From contig CAJNOP010000108.1 in the NCBI GenBank assembly GCA_905250075.1, positions 186,001 through 250,000 on the forward strand: DNA of 64,000 nt, written 5' to 3'. This DNA is from Rotaria sp. Silwood1. Taxonomy: Eukaryota; Rotifera; Eurotatoria; Philodinida; Philodinidae. The notes beneath the pieces are model-generated. The model had not been told where the DNA came from. It searched no databases and worked only from the letters and a program-made list of their open reading frames with translations. The first letter of the stretch is position 1. Every line of letters begins with the position of its first letter. Positions 35,641 through 48,561 of the stretch are shown one piece after another. The position numbers and the translations under genes were made by a program.

Positions 35641-38224
35641 GATAAAAAAAAAGTGCAGATTGATCGTTTACTAAAAAAAAATGATTATGTTTGTAGTGTC
35701 GACGATTGGTCACACAGAATTTTGTTCATTTTGAAAATAAAGCGTACATATATTCAATAAACTATTCTTTTTTTTTAATTCTAGAGCTGTTCACGCTGCA
35801 TTTTATGGTATATTTTGTTGTTAAAATAAACGTACTACGTGATAAAAGAAAAGAAATAGAAAAACTGGCCATTGATTTTGGATCATTCGTTAGTTTACTG
35901 GCTGTTTTGGATGGTTTACAATTTTCATGTAAGAATTATGTTATAGCATTGTTCCCAAATTGAAGAATCGTGTAATACGGTTATAAATGAATTTATAGTT
36001 TAATTAAATGTGTTTGTACAAGTTTTTGCTTAAATTAAATAATGAACAGATTATCACAACATTTTGCTTGAGTTGAGAGAAGTTCTATAATATTTATTAT
36101 ATTTGAATGTTTTACTTCATTTAATGTATTATGCGATTTCTCTTAATTTGAGCTTGTCACATTTGTTCCCTGAGGCTTAATACCTTTTTTATTCACATCC
36201 TTGTGTCATGTTCTAAACATTGAACTTGCATGATAGCTTCTTGGCAACGAACGAAACGATAATTGACAAATTTAGAATACTTAATGTAAATGAAAAGTTT
36301 TACTCATGTATAACAAAAAGACTTTTATATAAACAATGTAGTCAGCAGTTCATAAAAATCATCAGATAATACAAAACGATGATAGCATGACAATATTAAT
36401 TCTATAATCAATGGTAGCTTTCATTATACCTAGTGTTGAGAGATGACCTTATCATTAATCAACATTCATTTAAAAAGCCAAATACAATTAGAGCAGTATT
36501 ATATTAAGTTAATGCTTTAGTCATAAGAAATCTTGCTTTGTCTTGTATTCAAATCAACATAAACGATGAAAAGAACTTTTAAAATTTGTTAGTATTTTAA
36601 AAAATTTCATAGTGAATTGAATTTAGTTAAGCTCACCATTAGTATCATTACTACTTATTACATTCTCAAAATATATGCTGATAGTAAGAAGAACTTCTAA
36701 ATTATTTTGTATCATGATGTCTGATAAGAAGTGACAAATTAAGGAGAGAGCGAAATGTTATAAGTTCCTTAATATGATCTCGTTCTGTCTTTTCAACAAA
36801 GCTTAATGGATAGATTAACTGCTGTCGGAAAAGAAACATTGAAAATAAAAAGTACAGAGAAAAATTTTCGTTTTTCTTCAAACGAAATAAAAAACCTAAT
36901 CAATGCTAGGAACTTTGAAATATACCCGAATATATTTTGAAGTATTCTTTTCAATGTTATTAATGTGAATGTTTGCATGCGAAGAAAATCATGAATTTCT
37001 AAAAGAAATGGTGTTTATTTTACACTAGGTTATGAGCATAAAATTTCATTAAATATATATGTATAAATAAAATGCATATTATTTAAATGTTATCTGAGAA
37101 AATGAAAAAATAGTATTTTATACTCCAATCATTTACAAGGTTATAGATAACGATTTACATCTACAAATATAACAACTATACTAGTGCTTATTAATGATAT
37201 ATATACATATTTAAGAACAGAATTTTTTCTATTCTTATTCTTCTTTGAATGTTGTTATTACAGTTTATGATCGTTATACTGCTTTTTATACAATGTCAAA
37301 TGATAAATATATATATCAACGCGTATTCTCTTGACACGTCAATCGACAAGAAACCTATTTAACATTATATTTAAATCGACTTCAAGTGACATCTATTCTT
37401 TATTAAAACTATTACTCATTCATATTATTCAAAATAAATATCCTTGAAAAGTAATCAATTAAGAAGATGGAAAACTGATAAATTGAATGAAAATAAAGAG
37501 GTTATGTATATTTATGTAAAATGTCCAATTTTGTTCTGTTCTTTTTCTTTTTCTTTTTTTTAAACTTCTTTCATTCAGTTTTTTCACCATTTTTTTTCTT
37601 TCTATGAGTTATGTATTTATTTTTTCTGTCGCAGTTAAAAATCGTCTTCTTTTACTCTTTTTTTTCTATCGATTGATCGCTTGTCTTCGATATGATCTCG
37701 TTACTACAGTGATTAGTGACAATAGTAAAAGATCTTAAGTAAAGAAAGCTAGACAAGTATTTGTTCACTTTACACATAGTTTACATACTAATTAATGCGA
37801 TTAACATCCCATATAGAACTATGTAAAAGCTATGTGTCTAAAGTGATCAAGTACGAAGTCGATAAAGGATAGAATAACTATAACTAACACTTATTTTTTT
37901 TTGTCTATTTTTTATTTCTTTCTGTTAATAGAAAAGTTTTGTTGAAGAATATTTTTTATCTAATATATATTGACTTTGTTAGCATCCATTTAGACATTTC
38001 CCTAAAGATCTAATGTATGCATCACTTTTTTCTTTTTTTTTTTTTTGTGATATTTGACGATTGCCTCAAGGTTAAAAAGAAAATAAAACAGAACAATTTC
38101 TTTTTTTCTTTTCATTCTCTAACCATTATAATATTGCACGAAGGATTAATTTTTTTTCGTTCTTGTCATACGAGAAGCTTTTTTCTCTGCTAGATGTAAA
38201 TTCACCATTTTTTAGCTCGACAAG
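35641..38224. other. Spacer and 5' flank of the DLG gene
   Basis: AT-rich DNA with long T homopolymers between 37500 and 38200 (the likely promoter and 5' UTR side of DLG). No gene or clear repeat is seen. Confidence 0.5.
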
Positions 38225-41200
38225 ATGCCTGTTCGAAAACAAGGTAAATTATCAATAAAGAAAAATCTGCAAAAAAGAATCATTTATTTATTACTAGATG
38301 CTTATCGAGCATTAGATTTGCTTGAAGAGTATTATAATCGTCTGGATTCACCTGAAGATAAACCATTAAAAAATGCCATTGACAGGTAAATAATTTGCTT
38401 CCGGGTCATTCTGAATAAATCTTTAATTTTTAATAAAGAATAAAATTTGTTTTCTTTACTAATGAATTGCAAATAAAAAAGGAAAGAAAGAAATTAACAC
38501 GAATTTTTTATTTGTTCTTTGTATTTCTTTAGAGTTATCAAAGTTTTTAAAAGTCGTCTTTTCCAAGCACTTATGGGTAGATATATTTATATGTCTATTT
38601 ATTATGTTAAGAACATTAATATTTGTGTTTTTTTTTTGTTTTCTTTTGATTAAATTAGATATTCAAGAATTTTATGAAACTATTTTACTTGATGAACAAA
38701 GTGATCGTACAGCTAAAATGAGAGCAACACTTCAATTAGTTGATGAATTGGAAAAACAACCGATGCTTAGACAAGATATACGTGTAAAGACTTTATTCTT
38801 TTTTTTTTTCTTGCCTTTATATTTAATTTATTAATATAATTTTTTATAGAATGGTCCAGCAACAACAACAATAAAGGAACCATCACCGATAGTATCAACA
38901 ATTGTAACTGATAATCCATTAATACGTCCATCGAATATTAAAGAAGATATTAAAAGACAACCAACACCAACACCATTTTCTCAAATAACTAATATAACAG
39001 ATTCAACTAATCGTCAAAATACAACAGATTTAAATTTACCTACTAATATACCAGAACTTAATTATAATGATCATTGGACAGAACTTAAAATTGATCTTGA
39101 ACGAGTAAATATTAAGAAAAAGAAAATTTTTCTTCTATATACTAAAATTTTTATTTACATTAGGTACCTGGCAAAGGTCTAGGGTTTTCAATTGCTGGCG
39201 GTACAGATACCCCATGTATTACTGATTCCTCAGCTGTTGTTATTACACGTATAACTGAAAGTGGTCTTGCTGATATTGATCATCGATTGAAGTAAGATTA
39301 GACGATTTTTTTCTGCATATTTTTATTCTTGATTTTATTATTAGACTTCATGATATAATTTTACGTGTTAATAATATCGATTTTACTAATATTCAACATC
39401 AAGCAGCAGTTGATACACTTAAATCTGCTGAAAGTCCAGTTATTTTAGTAGGTTTTTCTATACAAAAGAAACACTATTTCCAAATGAATTTATATCTATT
39501 TGTTTAGATAGTTCGTCGTTTAGCTCCACCAATTATGGAAGAAATCGTATTAGAAAAACCATCAAATGTTCATTTAGGTTTTTCAATTGCTGGTGGAATT
39601 AGTCACGAACATGTTAAAGGGTATGTTTTATTTAAAATAATAAAAGAAAAAAAAAACTAATTTTTTATTGGAAATATTTTAGTGATTATGGTATATTTAT
39701 AACAAATATAATTCCAGGTGGTATTGCTGATAAAAATGGAAAATTAAAAGTTGGTGATCGTTTAATGAGTGTACAATCAATGGTATAAAATAATTTTATT
39801 TTTTTCTTGTTGTTTTTTGGTCTTGAATGAAATTCTTTTCTATATAGAAAAATACTTATGATCTTGAATTTGTTGAGCATAAACATGCTGTTGAATCTAT
39901 TCGACGTGCATGTGATGAAAGTCAAAACATAACTTTAATTGTTGGTCATCCAACTGTTTATGCATTAAATACACAACTTCAATCAACTAATACTTCTATT
40001 CAAAATCAATTAAAATCAAAAAATGAAACTAATGGACATCGATTAACGAGTAATGATGAACATGAAGACCTTCCTCTGTAAGTTAAGAATACGTTAATCA
40101 TTTTTCATAATATATTGAAATTAAAATTTATTTTGTTTTGTTTATGCAAAGGAAAAAAATGAGTCAATAATTGTTTGGTCTTTCTTATTATTCCGCTAGA
40201 AGGATTTTATTTGATTATTACTATGCCAGTATGGATTCATTTTTGTATAAAATTATCTTTTTTTTCGGAAGAAAAATTTTATATTAATTTAATGTAAGAT
40301 ACTTGTCACTCTATCAGTGATATTAGATTTTGAAGATACTAATCCTAATAAATATCTAGATTCAGTATAATGAATTGAGAAAGTGTGCGAATATGTTGTT
40401 AATAACTTTTATGCAATTTCTATGGAACAAGACTTCATATAATTTAATTGTATTATACTTATTTAGTGAACGTCGAGTATTACTTCGACGCGGTCCAACT
40501 GGTTTTGGCTTCAATATTATTAGTTCTGAAGGTGTACCAGGTACTTTATTAATTTTTTAGTTTTTTTTTAATTTCTTTGAATATGTAAATTATATTTTGT
40601 TTTTTAAAGGTACATTTATATCGTTTATTCAATCTGGTGGTGTAGCAGATAAATCAGGACAATTACGTAAGGGTGATCAAATATTATCTGTAAACAATAA
40701 GGATGTACAAGGAGCATCTCACGAGGAGGTTGGAAAATTACTTACCAATTGTGGTGATACAGTGAATCTACATGTTACTCATAAATATAATGGTTAATTT
40801 ATTTCTTTTTACTTCTCAAATTTAGTCATTTGTATCTTTTTGATTCTTGTAGATTTTCTTCAATGTCAAACTCGTAATGAAGAACGTCGTAATAGAGTAA
40901 CAAGCGAAGCAGGTGGAAGCACAGGTAATTTAAAGATTTCAACACGAAAACAATTTTTTGTTCGGTAAGATTTGATAATTTTATATTTGAAAGAAAAGAA
41001 AAATATTTCTTTTATTCGTCAGAGCGGAATTTGATTATGACCCAACAAGAGATCCAAATTTACCAGGAGGTCCTGGTATACCATTTCGTACAGGTGATAT
41101 TCTTCATGTAATAAATGCTGCTGATGATTCATGGTGGCAAGCAAAACGTTTTATTGATGGTAGAGAAGAAATCGGAATAATTCCATCAAAATCAAGAGTA

Positions 41201-44200
41201 GAAAAAAAAGAACGAGCTAGACAAAAACGTGTAAATTTCAATCCGAGTAGTAATCGAGTAGGTTTAATAAACAAAAATAATTTTTATTAATTTATTTAAT
41301 TTTATTAAGAGTAATACACCAGATCATGAAAAAAAGAAAAAGAAGAAAATTGGCTTATTTAGTAAAACTGGTGATAAAAAAGATGTACAATCAGGTGACG
41401 ATACTGAAAATGAATCAGAGAATTTAGAACCTGTCCCATCATATCAATTGCTTACTCAACATAAAAGTAATTAATTTTTATTATTTAATATTCCTATCAT
41501 GATACAAATCGAAGAGCTAGAGGAATATATATATAAGATTAAGTTCACACTTATGTCTAAATCAATCATAGAAATATGCCATTTTCACAAAAGATATTCG
41601 ATATCTATTTTCTCGTAGAATCAAAGTCTTTGATCCGAAACCTAGCTCGAAGTTGGAAACATTTTACTTTTGCAGCTCTAATTCCTGTTCGGGTATTGAA
41701 AAAAAAATTACTCATTTCATGTTCGTCAGTGTTTTCTGTTTGGTTCTGCTTTCGACTCTGAAAAATTCTTTTGGTACCAAAAATGTATGGTTACTGGAAA
41801 AAAAGAATAAGTTTGAAGTCTAAAAACTTCAACTAATTGCTGAAAGATATTAATACATTGAAACGATTCATTCATGATAAGAATAGTAAATGAACTATAT
41901 CAATATCGTCCGATACCACAACATCTTCTAAAAAATCAACTTGCACAATCCCAAAACAAAAACAGCATGATGTCTAAGATCATGTCCGTTACTCAGATAA
42001 TCTAGAACAATTTTTAAAATGAATATATTTAGTTTTTTCTTTGTCCGACTTGATCATGTGGATATCACTCTGATACAAGAGTGCCTTGCGAGATGACCCT
42101 TCCGATATTGAAAAATTTTCGTTTTTTTCTCAGCAAAGTAAAATGATCATTTTCGTCTTAATCTGCTCACTAATTCCAAAAAGAAGAGTCATTTTACCCT
42201 ACTAATGTTGAAAGGTAAAAATACTGAAATGTAGACAATAGAGATGATGCATCTGCTGTAAAAAAAAAAAAAAGGAAAATTTTCTCGAACGAGAAAATAA
42301 CTCCAAAAATTTCTATGGATTCATTAGTTCCGAACAAGCATTCTTAGACACTAATGTCCAGAAAAAGTTTCTTCAAACTGAGGAAAACTTTCTCGAACGT
42401 GCGTTCACGTACGCGGACATATTTTGCACCTCTTGTAGAAAAGTCGAGACGTTGAAGTTTCAGATAAAGGAAATATCGAAAGTAAAATTGTCAAAATATA
42501 AGGTGTAGGCATTAGTATGGATCTAGATGTTAGAGTCTTCTCTTTACTCACAATTATACCCCAACATGCTCAAACTTTGAATGAGTCGGCATTTTTATCT
42601 TTCGATTTGTTTACATTTTGGGCATATTTATCTTTTGACATTTTCATCTATTGACATCTTGCTTTTCGACATTTTTATTCTCGATGTTTCTATCAATCGA
42701 CATATTAATTTTTTCACATCTTTACCCTCTTTTTTTGACATTTTTCTTTTCAACGAAACTAGAGTTTCCCGAAGGTCAATCACCTCCAAATGTCGTACCT
42801 CCTCTCAATCTTGATGATCTCTGGACACTTCTGTTCTGATGTTATGTTTTCCTTGAAATTTAGTTATGACGTTACGAAGTAGCACCTTTTTTGTTAATTA
42901 CTCAACATACGAAGAACCATAATGTTATTATATTCAGTAAAACACAAAAAATTCTTTTCAATCACTCGGATTTCAAGTTCATTGAAGTCGAATTTCCGAG
43001 TTGTATACAGAGCTCTGCCCATATCTCTCAGTATTTTACGTTAAGACGGATGAATATTGAACAGAAGATGTGAAATCCAACATAATGAATTTCGAAAACT
43101 GCATGATATATTCCTTGATAATTTAGATAGAAGTACTTTTAATTTAATAATTACTAGTCAAGATCATTTGTTAAACAAAATAGTTTTATTTTCAGTATAA
43201 TTTTCATTACATTGATGTTGTGTTTCATATCGAGTACATCTAAAAAAACTTCAAGTAATACTTTTAACTCTCTTTAAATAAACAATGTGCATTTCTAACT
43301 GTAACTTTATGAGAAATAAACAGATTTACAAAATAGTATATTAGAAATGTCACACAAAAAAAAAAATCAAAGATAGATCATGTTATAAATATATATGACT
43401 ATTTTTCACTTCAGTTGATTACTCGCGACCACTTATAATATTTGGCCCATTTAAAGAAATTCTTAATGATCAACTGATAACTGACCATCCAGACAAATTT
43501 ACTAATTGTATACCTCGTATGTACTCATACATATATATACATATATGTATTTATTTATTTCGATAATTAATAAACAATTTCTTCTAGATACAACACGACC
43601 AAGACGTGACAAAGAAATCGATGGTCGAGAATATCATTTTGTTGCAAATCGTAAACAAATGGAAGATGATATTCAAAATTATTTATTTATTGAAGCTGGA
43701 GAATATGGAGGAAATTTATATGGTACAAGTATTAATGCTATTCGTGATGTAGCTTATGCTGTATGTATTTATTTAAAAGAAAAAAAATAAAAATAAAAAT
43801 AATTCATCGATATATTTTATAGTCAAAACATTGTGTTTTGGACGTCAGTGGTCGTGCTATTAAACGTTTAATTAGAGCTGGCCTTTATCCAATTGTTATA
43901 TATGTTAAACCACGTGATGTCAAATGGATATTGTAAGCAAAAATATGATGTGCGATATTAATTTGATTAATTTATTTAAGGGATAATATGGGACAAGAAG
44001 CAGATGAAAAACGAGCTAAACAAATCTATGACAAATGTAATGAAACTGAAGAACAATTTGGTAATCTTTTTACAGGTAAAGAATTAATATTTAATAATAA
44101 ATAAGATTTCATAAGAAAAATAAAAATTTGTTATTTTTATTTATTTATTTTTTTGTTATAGCTACTATTGAAGAAGACAATTTAAATGATGCTTATGAAC

Positions 44201-44271
44201 GTATATCTGAGATTATTAATCATGAAAATAGAGTTGATTCGGCTTGGATACCATCAGAAGAAAAAATTTGA
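38225..44271 (+). CDS. DLG1: Disks-large MAGUK scaffold (DLG1/SAP97-like)
   Basis: A membrane-associated scaffold at cell junctions and synapses, 851 residues in 20 exons whose phases all close. It begins [20 protein letters not shown], the SAP97-type L27 start, which settles the ATG at 38225. Domains: L27 (1-65), a Thr/Pro-rich linker, PDZ1 (loop GLGFSIAGG, ~172-257), PDZ2 (HLGFSIAGG, ~263-350), PDZ3 (GFGFNI, ~405-490) with [21 protein letters not shown]3 (FDYDPTRD...[17 protein letters not shown], ~520-595), a Lys-rich hook and a guanylate-kinase-like domain (~656-845: [44 protein letters not shown]). The GK domain lacks a proper P-loop, as in all DLGs, so it binds rather than phosphorylates. 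The intron between the hook and GK exons is 1948 bp, against about 55-70 bp for most others. Confidence 0.97.
41467..43414 (+). other. 1.9-kb intron between SH3/hook and GK exons of DLG
   Basis: By far the longest intron of the gene. It contains a degenerate ~16-bp tandem repeat near 42617-42700 and several chance frames, but no supported exon. Alternative hook exons, which occur in other DLG genes, could hide here, but none is obvious. Confidence 0.6.
42617..42760. repeat. Degenerate ~16-bp tandem repeat
   Basis: Successive units resemble GACATTTTTATCTTTC (for example GACATTTTCATCTATT, GACATCTTGCTTTTC, GACATTTTTATTCTC), repeated about six to eight times with substitutions and a looser tail. 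Confidence 0.6.
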
Positions 44272-45961
44272 AAAAAAGAAAAAATATTTGTATTTTTTTA
44301 TACGAATTTCTATTCTTAATTTTACAATGTGTTATTAAAAAATATTCTTTCCTTTAGGTCACTAATCAAATTTATTATTTTTTTTTGTTTTGCGTAGACA
44401 TTGACGATATTCTTCTTACTTTTTTTTTGTTTTATTTTTTTTTCTTATCTTGATTTATTTGTCTGCACTTTGTGTGTTTATTCTTACAGTATTTTTTTTT
44501 TGTCGAACTTGTTTTTGAAAAAACATATAAGAAAATGCAAGAATGTGCTTTTGTTTCTTTTTGTTTATGTGTGTTGAGAGCTAATATCAACGTAAAGAGT
44601 AGACTATCTTCTACACTTTTCTTTGTCTTTTGTAAAAATAAAGTTTTCAATGCAGTTTTTATTTGTTGGAAAAATACCATAAGAAAATATAATGCTGAAA
44701 CATATGTAATGATTTATTTAGTTAAGAAATATATAGATTAGATATGGATTATTTTTGTGGATGTATTAGTTTTTTCTTCAATGATTAATATGAATGATAT
44801 TCGAGGATGAATTATTATCGGCATGCCTAGAATCTTCAGATAAAATATTTATGTATGTACAGTGTACTCATATCGATTTGATAACAATTGAAGTTAGAAG
44901 CTTTTGATTCGAATGAATATGTAATCAAAATTTGTCTTTGATTGGAAGCTTTATCAATACAAGCACATGTGATAAGAAATTCAATAATACACGATCTGTC
45001 ATTTTTGTATGGTCTAATTAAAAAAATCATCTTTTTTTAAGTAGGTATCATATTGCCAGTTAAGTTTATATCACAGTTTGGATTTTACTTATTAAGTTTT
45101 GAGTAATCAATGACATGATGGATTAATTTTTGGTCTCAAGACTCAGGCGATCAAATGAAATTTGAATAGTAAGGAAAGAATAAGTAAATATTTGTTTCAA
45201 ATTAGAATTTATCCAGTTCAATTGATTAAACTGTTTCTTGACAAACAAATACAAAAGATTGACTGATATAATTATGGACAAATATCTTCTGGATATATAT
45301 ATATACATGTGTGAATCTTTCTTTTAATAGGATGTCCTTGATATAACAACTCAACTTAGTTTTATATGTAATTTATCATCATAATGAATAAGAAATTGAT
45401 CAAGACCAGATGTATTAATATTTAATAATATCGAATAATGAAAAGATTGTTTCTTTGTGAAGAATAAAATTTTAAAAATATTGCATAATGTTTAAGTAAT
45501 TTAAAAAGAATTGTTTTTTTTTCATTCAACACCACATAAATAGTTATTCATCGGAGAGATGAATATTTGAGAGCGCACTCTAGTGAACTCTGCAAACAAT
45601 GCTAAGTGTATATTTCTTTCTCTTTTTCTCCTTCTTGAGTCCCTCAATTTCATCAAAAATATATAAATATAAACTCTTCATTCGATTATCAAATCTAAAA
45701 AATTGTATTTCATCATATAATACTATGCACTAGTAGAACATTTATCGATGGAACTTCTTCTATCGAACTATATTTAATTTGTTATTTTTTTTTCTTTGTT
45801 ACTAATCAAATATATATATACATAAACAATGTGAAAAAACCATATAGAAATTGAAACACTTGACATTGTATCTGCATTTTTATAATGGAATCAAAAGTTA
45901 TTTTGTTTACATTTTGTTTTTATTCGACAATTCTTATTCATGACTTTTTTCTTGTATGTGA
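44272..45961. other. Intergenic spacer downstream of DLG
   Basis: AT-rich, with T homopolymers just after the DLG stop (3' UTR) and a TA tract near 45810. No gene is supported, although an upstream exon of the 45963-46702 gene must lie somewhere here if that gene is real. Confidence 0.5.
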
Positions 45962-45962
45962 G

Positions 45963-46702
45963 AATATACAAACACGGCACGCGGTCGTAATAAGCGTAAA
46001 ACGTCACCCGAGCATAGGCTCGGTTTGACACATAATCGAGAAGGTGTACCAAAATTTAATCGAGAAAATACTGAACAATTTTTTGCTGCAGTTGCAAGAA
46101 AAAACTCGACAGTATTATCAACATCATTACCTATTTTTTCAGCTGAACTTGAACAACATGATCAACAACAACAAAATAATGATGAAGACGAAAAAGACGA
46201 GAGTCTATCAACAAAACCAGTAACACCAATTGTAGTATTACCACCTATTCGAACAGCAACTGGTAACAAATCAAAAACTATACCATCTGCTTCTATTTGC
46301 GTTCGTCAACCAACTTTTCATTCCCCTATACCATCTTCTGAACTATCATTACAATCAACATCTCCAATAATAAAATCACCAAGACCAATTCTATTACCAA
46401 AACGCCAATTTCAACATGGTGGTCCAGTTGATCAAGATATTTTTCGAAAAGCGTATGAACGAGCATTATCAGTTGCTCGTAGTCGTCTTCTATTTCGTGA
46501 TCCGTATTCATTAACACGAGCAAGTGCTACACATGGTGTTCTCTATTCATATTATGATCATACACCGATGTGTATATTTTCTCGTGGAACTGCTTGTAAT
46601 CATCATCAAGATACAACATCTAAACAAGATCGAAAATTAAAAACAAATATATTAAGAAAAAAAATTTTTAATGATGTCATTGTAGAAAATTATATTCGAT
46701 AA
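45963..46702 (+). CDS. Large coding exon of an unidentified protein
   Basis: An open frame of about 246 codons follows an in-frame TGA and a possible acceptor (TGTATGTGAG at about 45953-45962), ending at TAA 46700-46702. It has no ATG near its start, so the protein must begin in an upstream exon. The peptide starts basic (TARGRNKRKTSPEHRLGL), then has NREGVPKFNRENTEQFFAAV, an acidic Gln/Asp/Glu stretch, a Pro/Ser/Thr-rich disordered middle and a more ordered C-terminal part with FRKAYERALSVARSRLLFRD. Codon use matches neighbouring genes. I recognise no family. It looks like an intrinsically disordered regulatory or ciliary-type protein, but that is a guess. Confidence 0.6.
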
Positions 46703-48561
46703 AAACAAAGAAGTCTAATGTCCACATTAGAATTTAACCGGAGTAGGTAAATACTTAGTAGCTCAACAACAGTAAAAGTTAATGATTTGCAGTTTTTAGT
46801 CATCGAAAGAAGAGAACTCCGGGCGTCCTCTTATCTGATACTACATATCACAAAATTATTTTGAACATCCAACATACTCACAAAACATTATATTTTATTT
46901 GGGGATATTTCGTTAACAATACTGACCTCATCAAACTAATTTTGGTACAAAACGACATATAAGATAAAATAATAAGTACATTTTTATTCATATCAACATA
47001 TTCTCCACTATTCTATTAATAGTGGAAAGAACCACATGATGATACTAGACGAAGGTTTCTTCTTTTTTGTACTTTCCCTCGTTCGTTTCAGTATCAATAG
47101 AATATAGAAAATGTGTTTATATGCATAGAAATATACATGTTATTTTATCTTATATGTCATTGTATATTGAAAATAGTCTGTGTAAAGTCAAAATCGTTGA
47201 CGAAATGTCAGTAAATAAAACTTTAAATAATTAGAAGAGAAAAATAATCTATATTATTAAATATCTAAATTAAAATGTCCTTCCTTATAAGTCAAGATTT
47301 TCGAGCTATATTTCAAGGCATTATTTAAGTAATTATTTTCTCATATCTCAATACAGAACAAACAAAGCTGCGTATCTATTTGGTCAAATTACATCAAAAT
47401 TTGTTGATTTTTAGCAAATTTTCGCAGTCTTTTTATCAAAATTTTCTTAAAACAGAATACTTTTTTCAAACATTCTTTTATTTGAATTTTTCTTGAAGAT
47501 GATGAGTGTTTAAAATAATTCTATCTTTACTGTATCGGGCAAAAAAGACGTTCGGAATTTTCCTCTTTAATATTTCTGAAGGCCGCAAATTGCCAACTGT
47601 TGTCGTTGTCGAGTTATCGAGTTTATATCCACCTCCTTTTTAACCCAATTCTAGTGCGGATAATAATTTATAATCAATTTTTTCTAAGTAAATTAAATAT
47701 AAATACTTATTATTACTTAACTTCTTTTGTATCTATTAATGCGCTACTATATGATTACCTTACCATATGTATTTAATATTATCTTGACGAAGTTTTCATT
47801 GATGAAACATGTTATAAAGAACAAAGAACAAAATATAGAAGACATAAATTATACACTTTTCAGATCGTGTCTGTTGATTCTTATATTTGTCTTTCATCAA
47901 GATTTCTTTTCTTTAATAAGAACAACAAGCAAAGATTTTTTTTTTTTACATCTATACTATTGTTGATTTGACGTTTCCGATTGATTTTCTTCTCTTATTT
48001 CTTTACTATAAGAGAAACGACATGTATTTCATCTTCCTTATTAGTCAATCGGGTACATATACAAACAGTGCATAACATTTGGCTATTATCTTCAGTCCGA
48101 CAAACTCAACTTTTCTTTGTCTAATTGGATAAGTAGGAGGATAAAAAGGTTATTGAAACAAAAAAGAAGAATAAAGAACAGTCAAACCCCATACAGAGTT
48201 AAATGAAGATATATTATGCTAATTTCACGTATATTTATTACTAACATGTATATATATATATATATATTTGGTAATAGAGTTAATAATGATGGTGAAAAGG
48301 GAGAATATTATTTTCTATTTTTCTCGATTTTTTTCTCTACTGACTTTATCCAGAAGCTTCTGTTGCCGGTTCTTGTTCTATTAATACTGATGTCTTGCTA
48401 TCAATCGTCATTTATTGTCGCACACGATACAAGGCATAAATAGAACGTCATCGTCAAAGTGTAGTTTGTCTTTCATCGTTTTAGCTATTGGTATGACAAT
48501 CATAGACTTAGTGTCGGTTATATTACTATTTGATGAAATAAGAATATAAAAAAACAACATA
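46703..48561. other. Intergenic spacer upstream of the acetylcholine receptor gene
   Basis: AT-rich, with a TA microsatellite at 48248-48268. Frames here are not coding-like. Promoter sequences for the receptor gene should lie near its right end. Confidence 0.5.

Noticed and set aside
44432..44741. Frames on both strands just downstream of DLG
   Set aside because: They are driven by T and A homopolymers of the 3' UTR region and encode low-complexity Lys/Phe-rich peptides.
48216..48443. Upstream open frame ending in a hydrophobic stretch as the first exon of the acetylcholine receptor
   Set aside because: It contains a TA microsatellite and offers no donor of the right phase. The ATG at 48562 gives a signal peptide and a phase-1 GTATGA donor that fits exactly.
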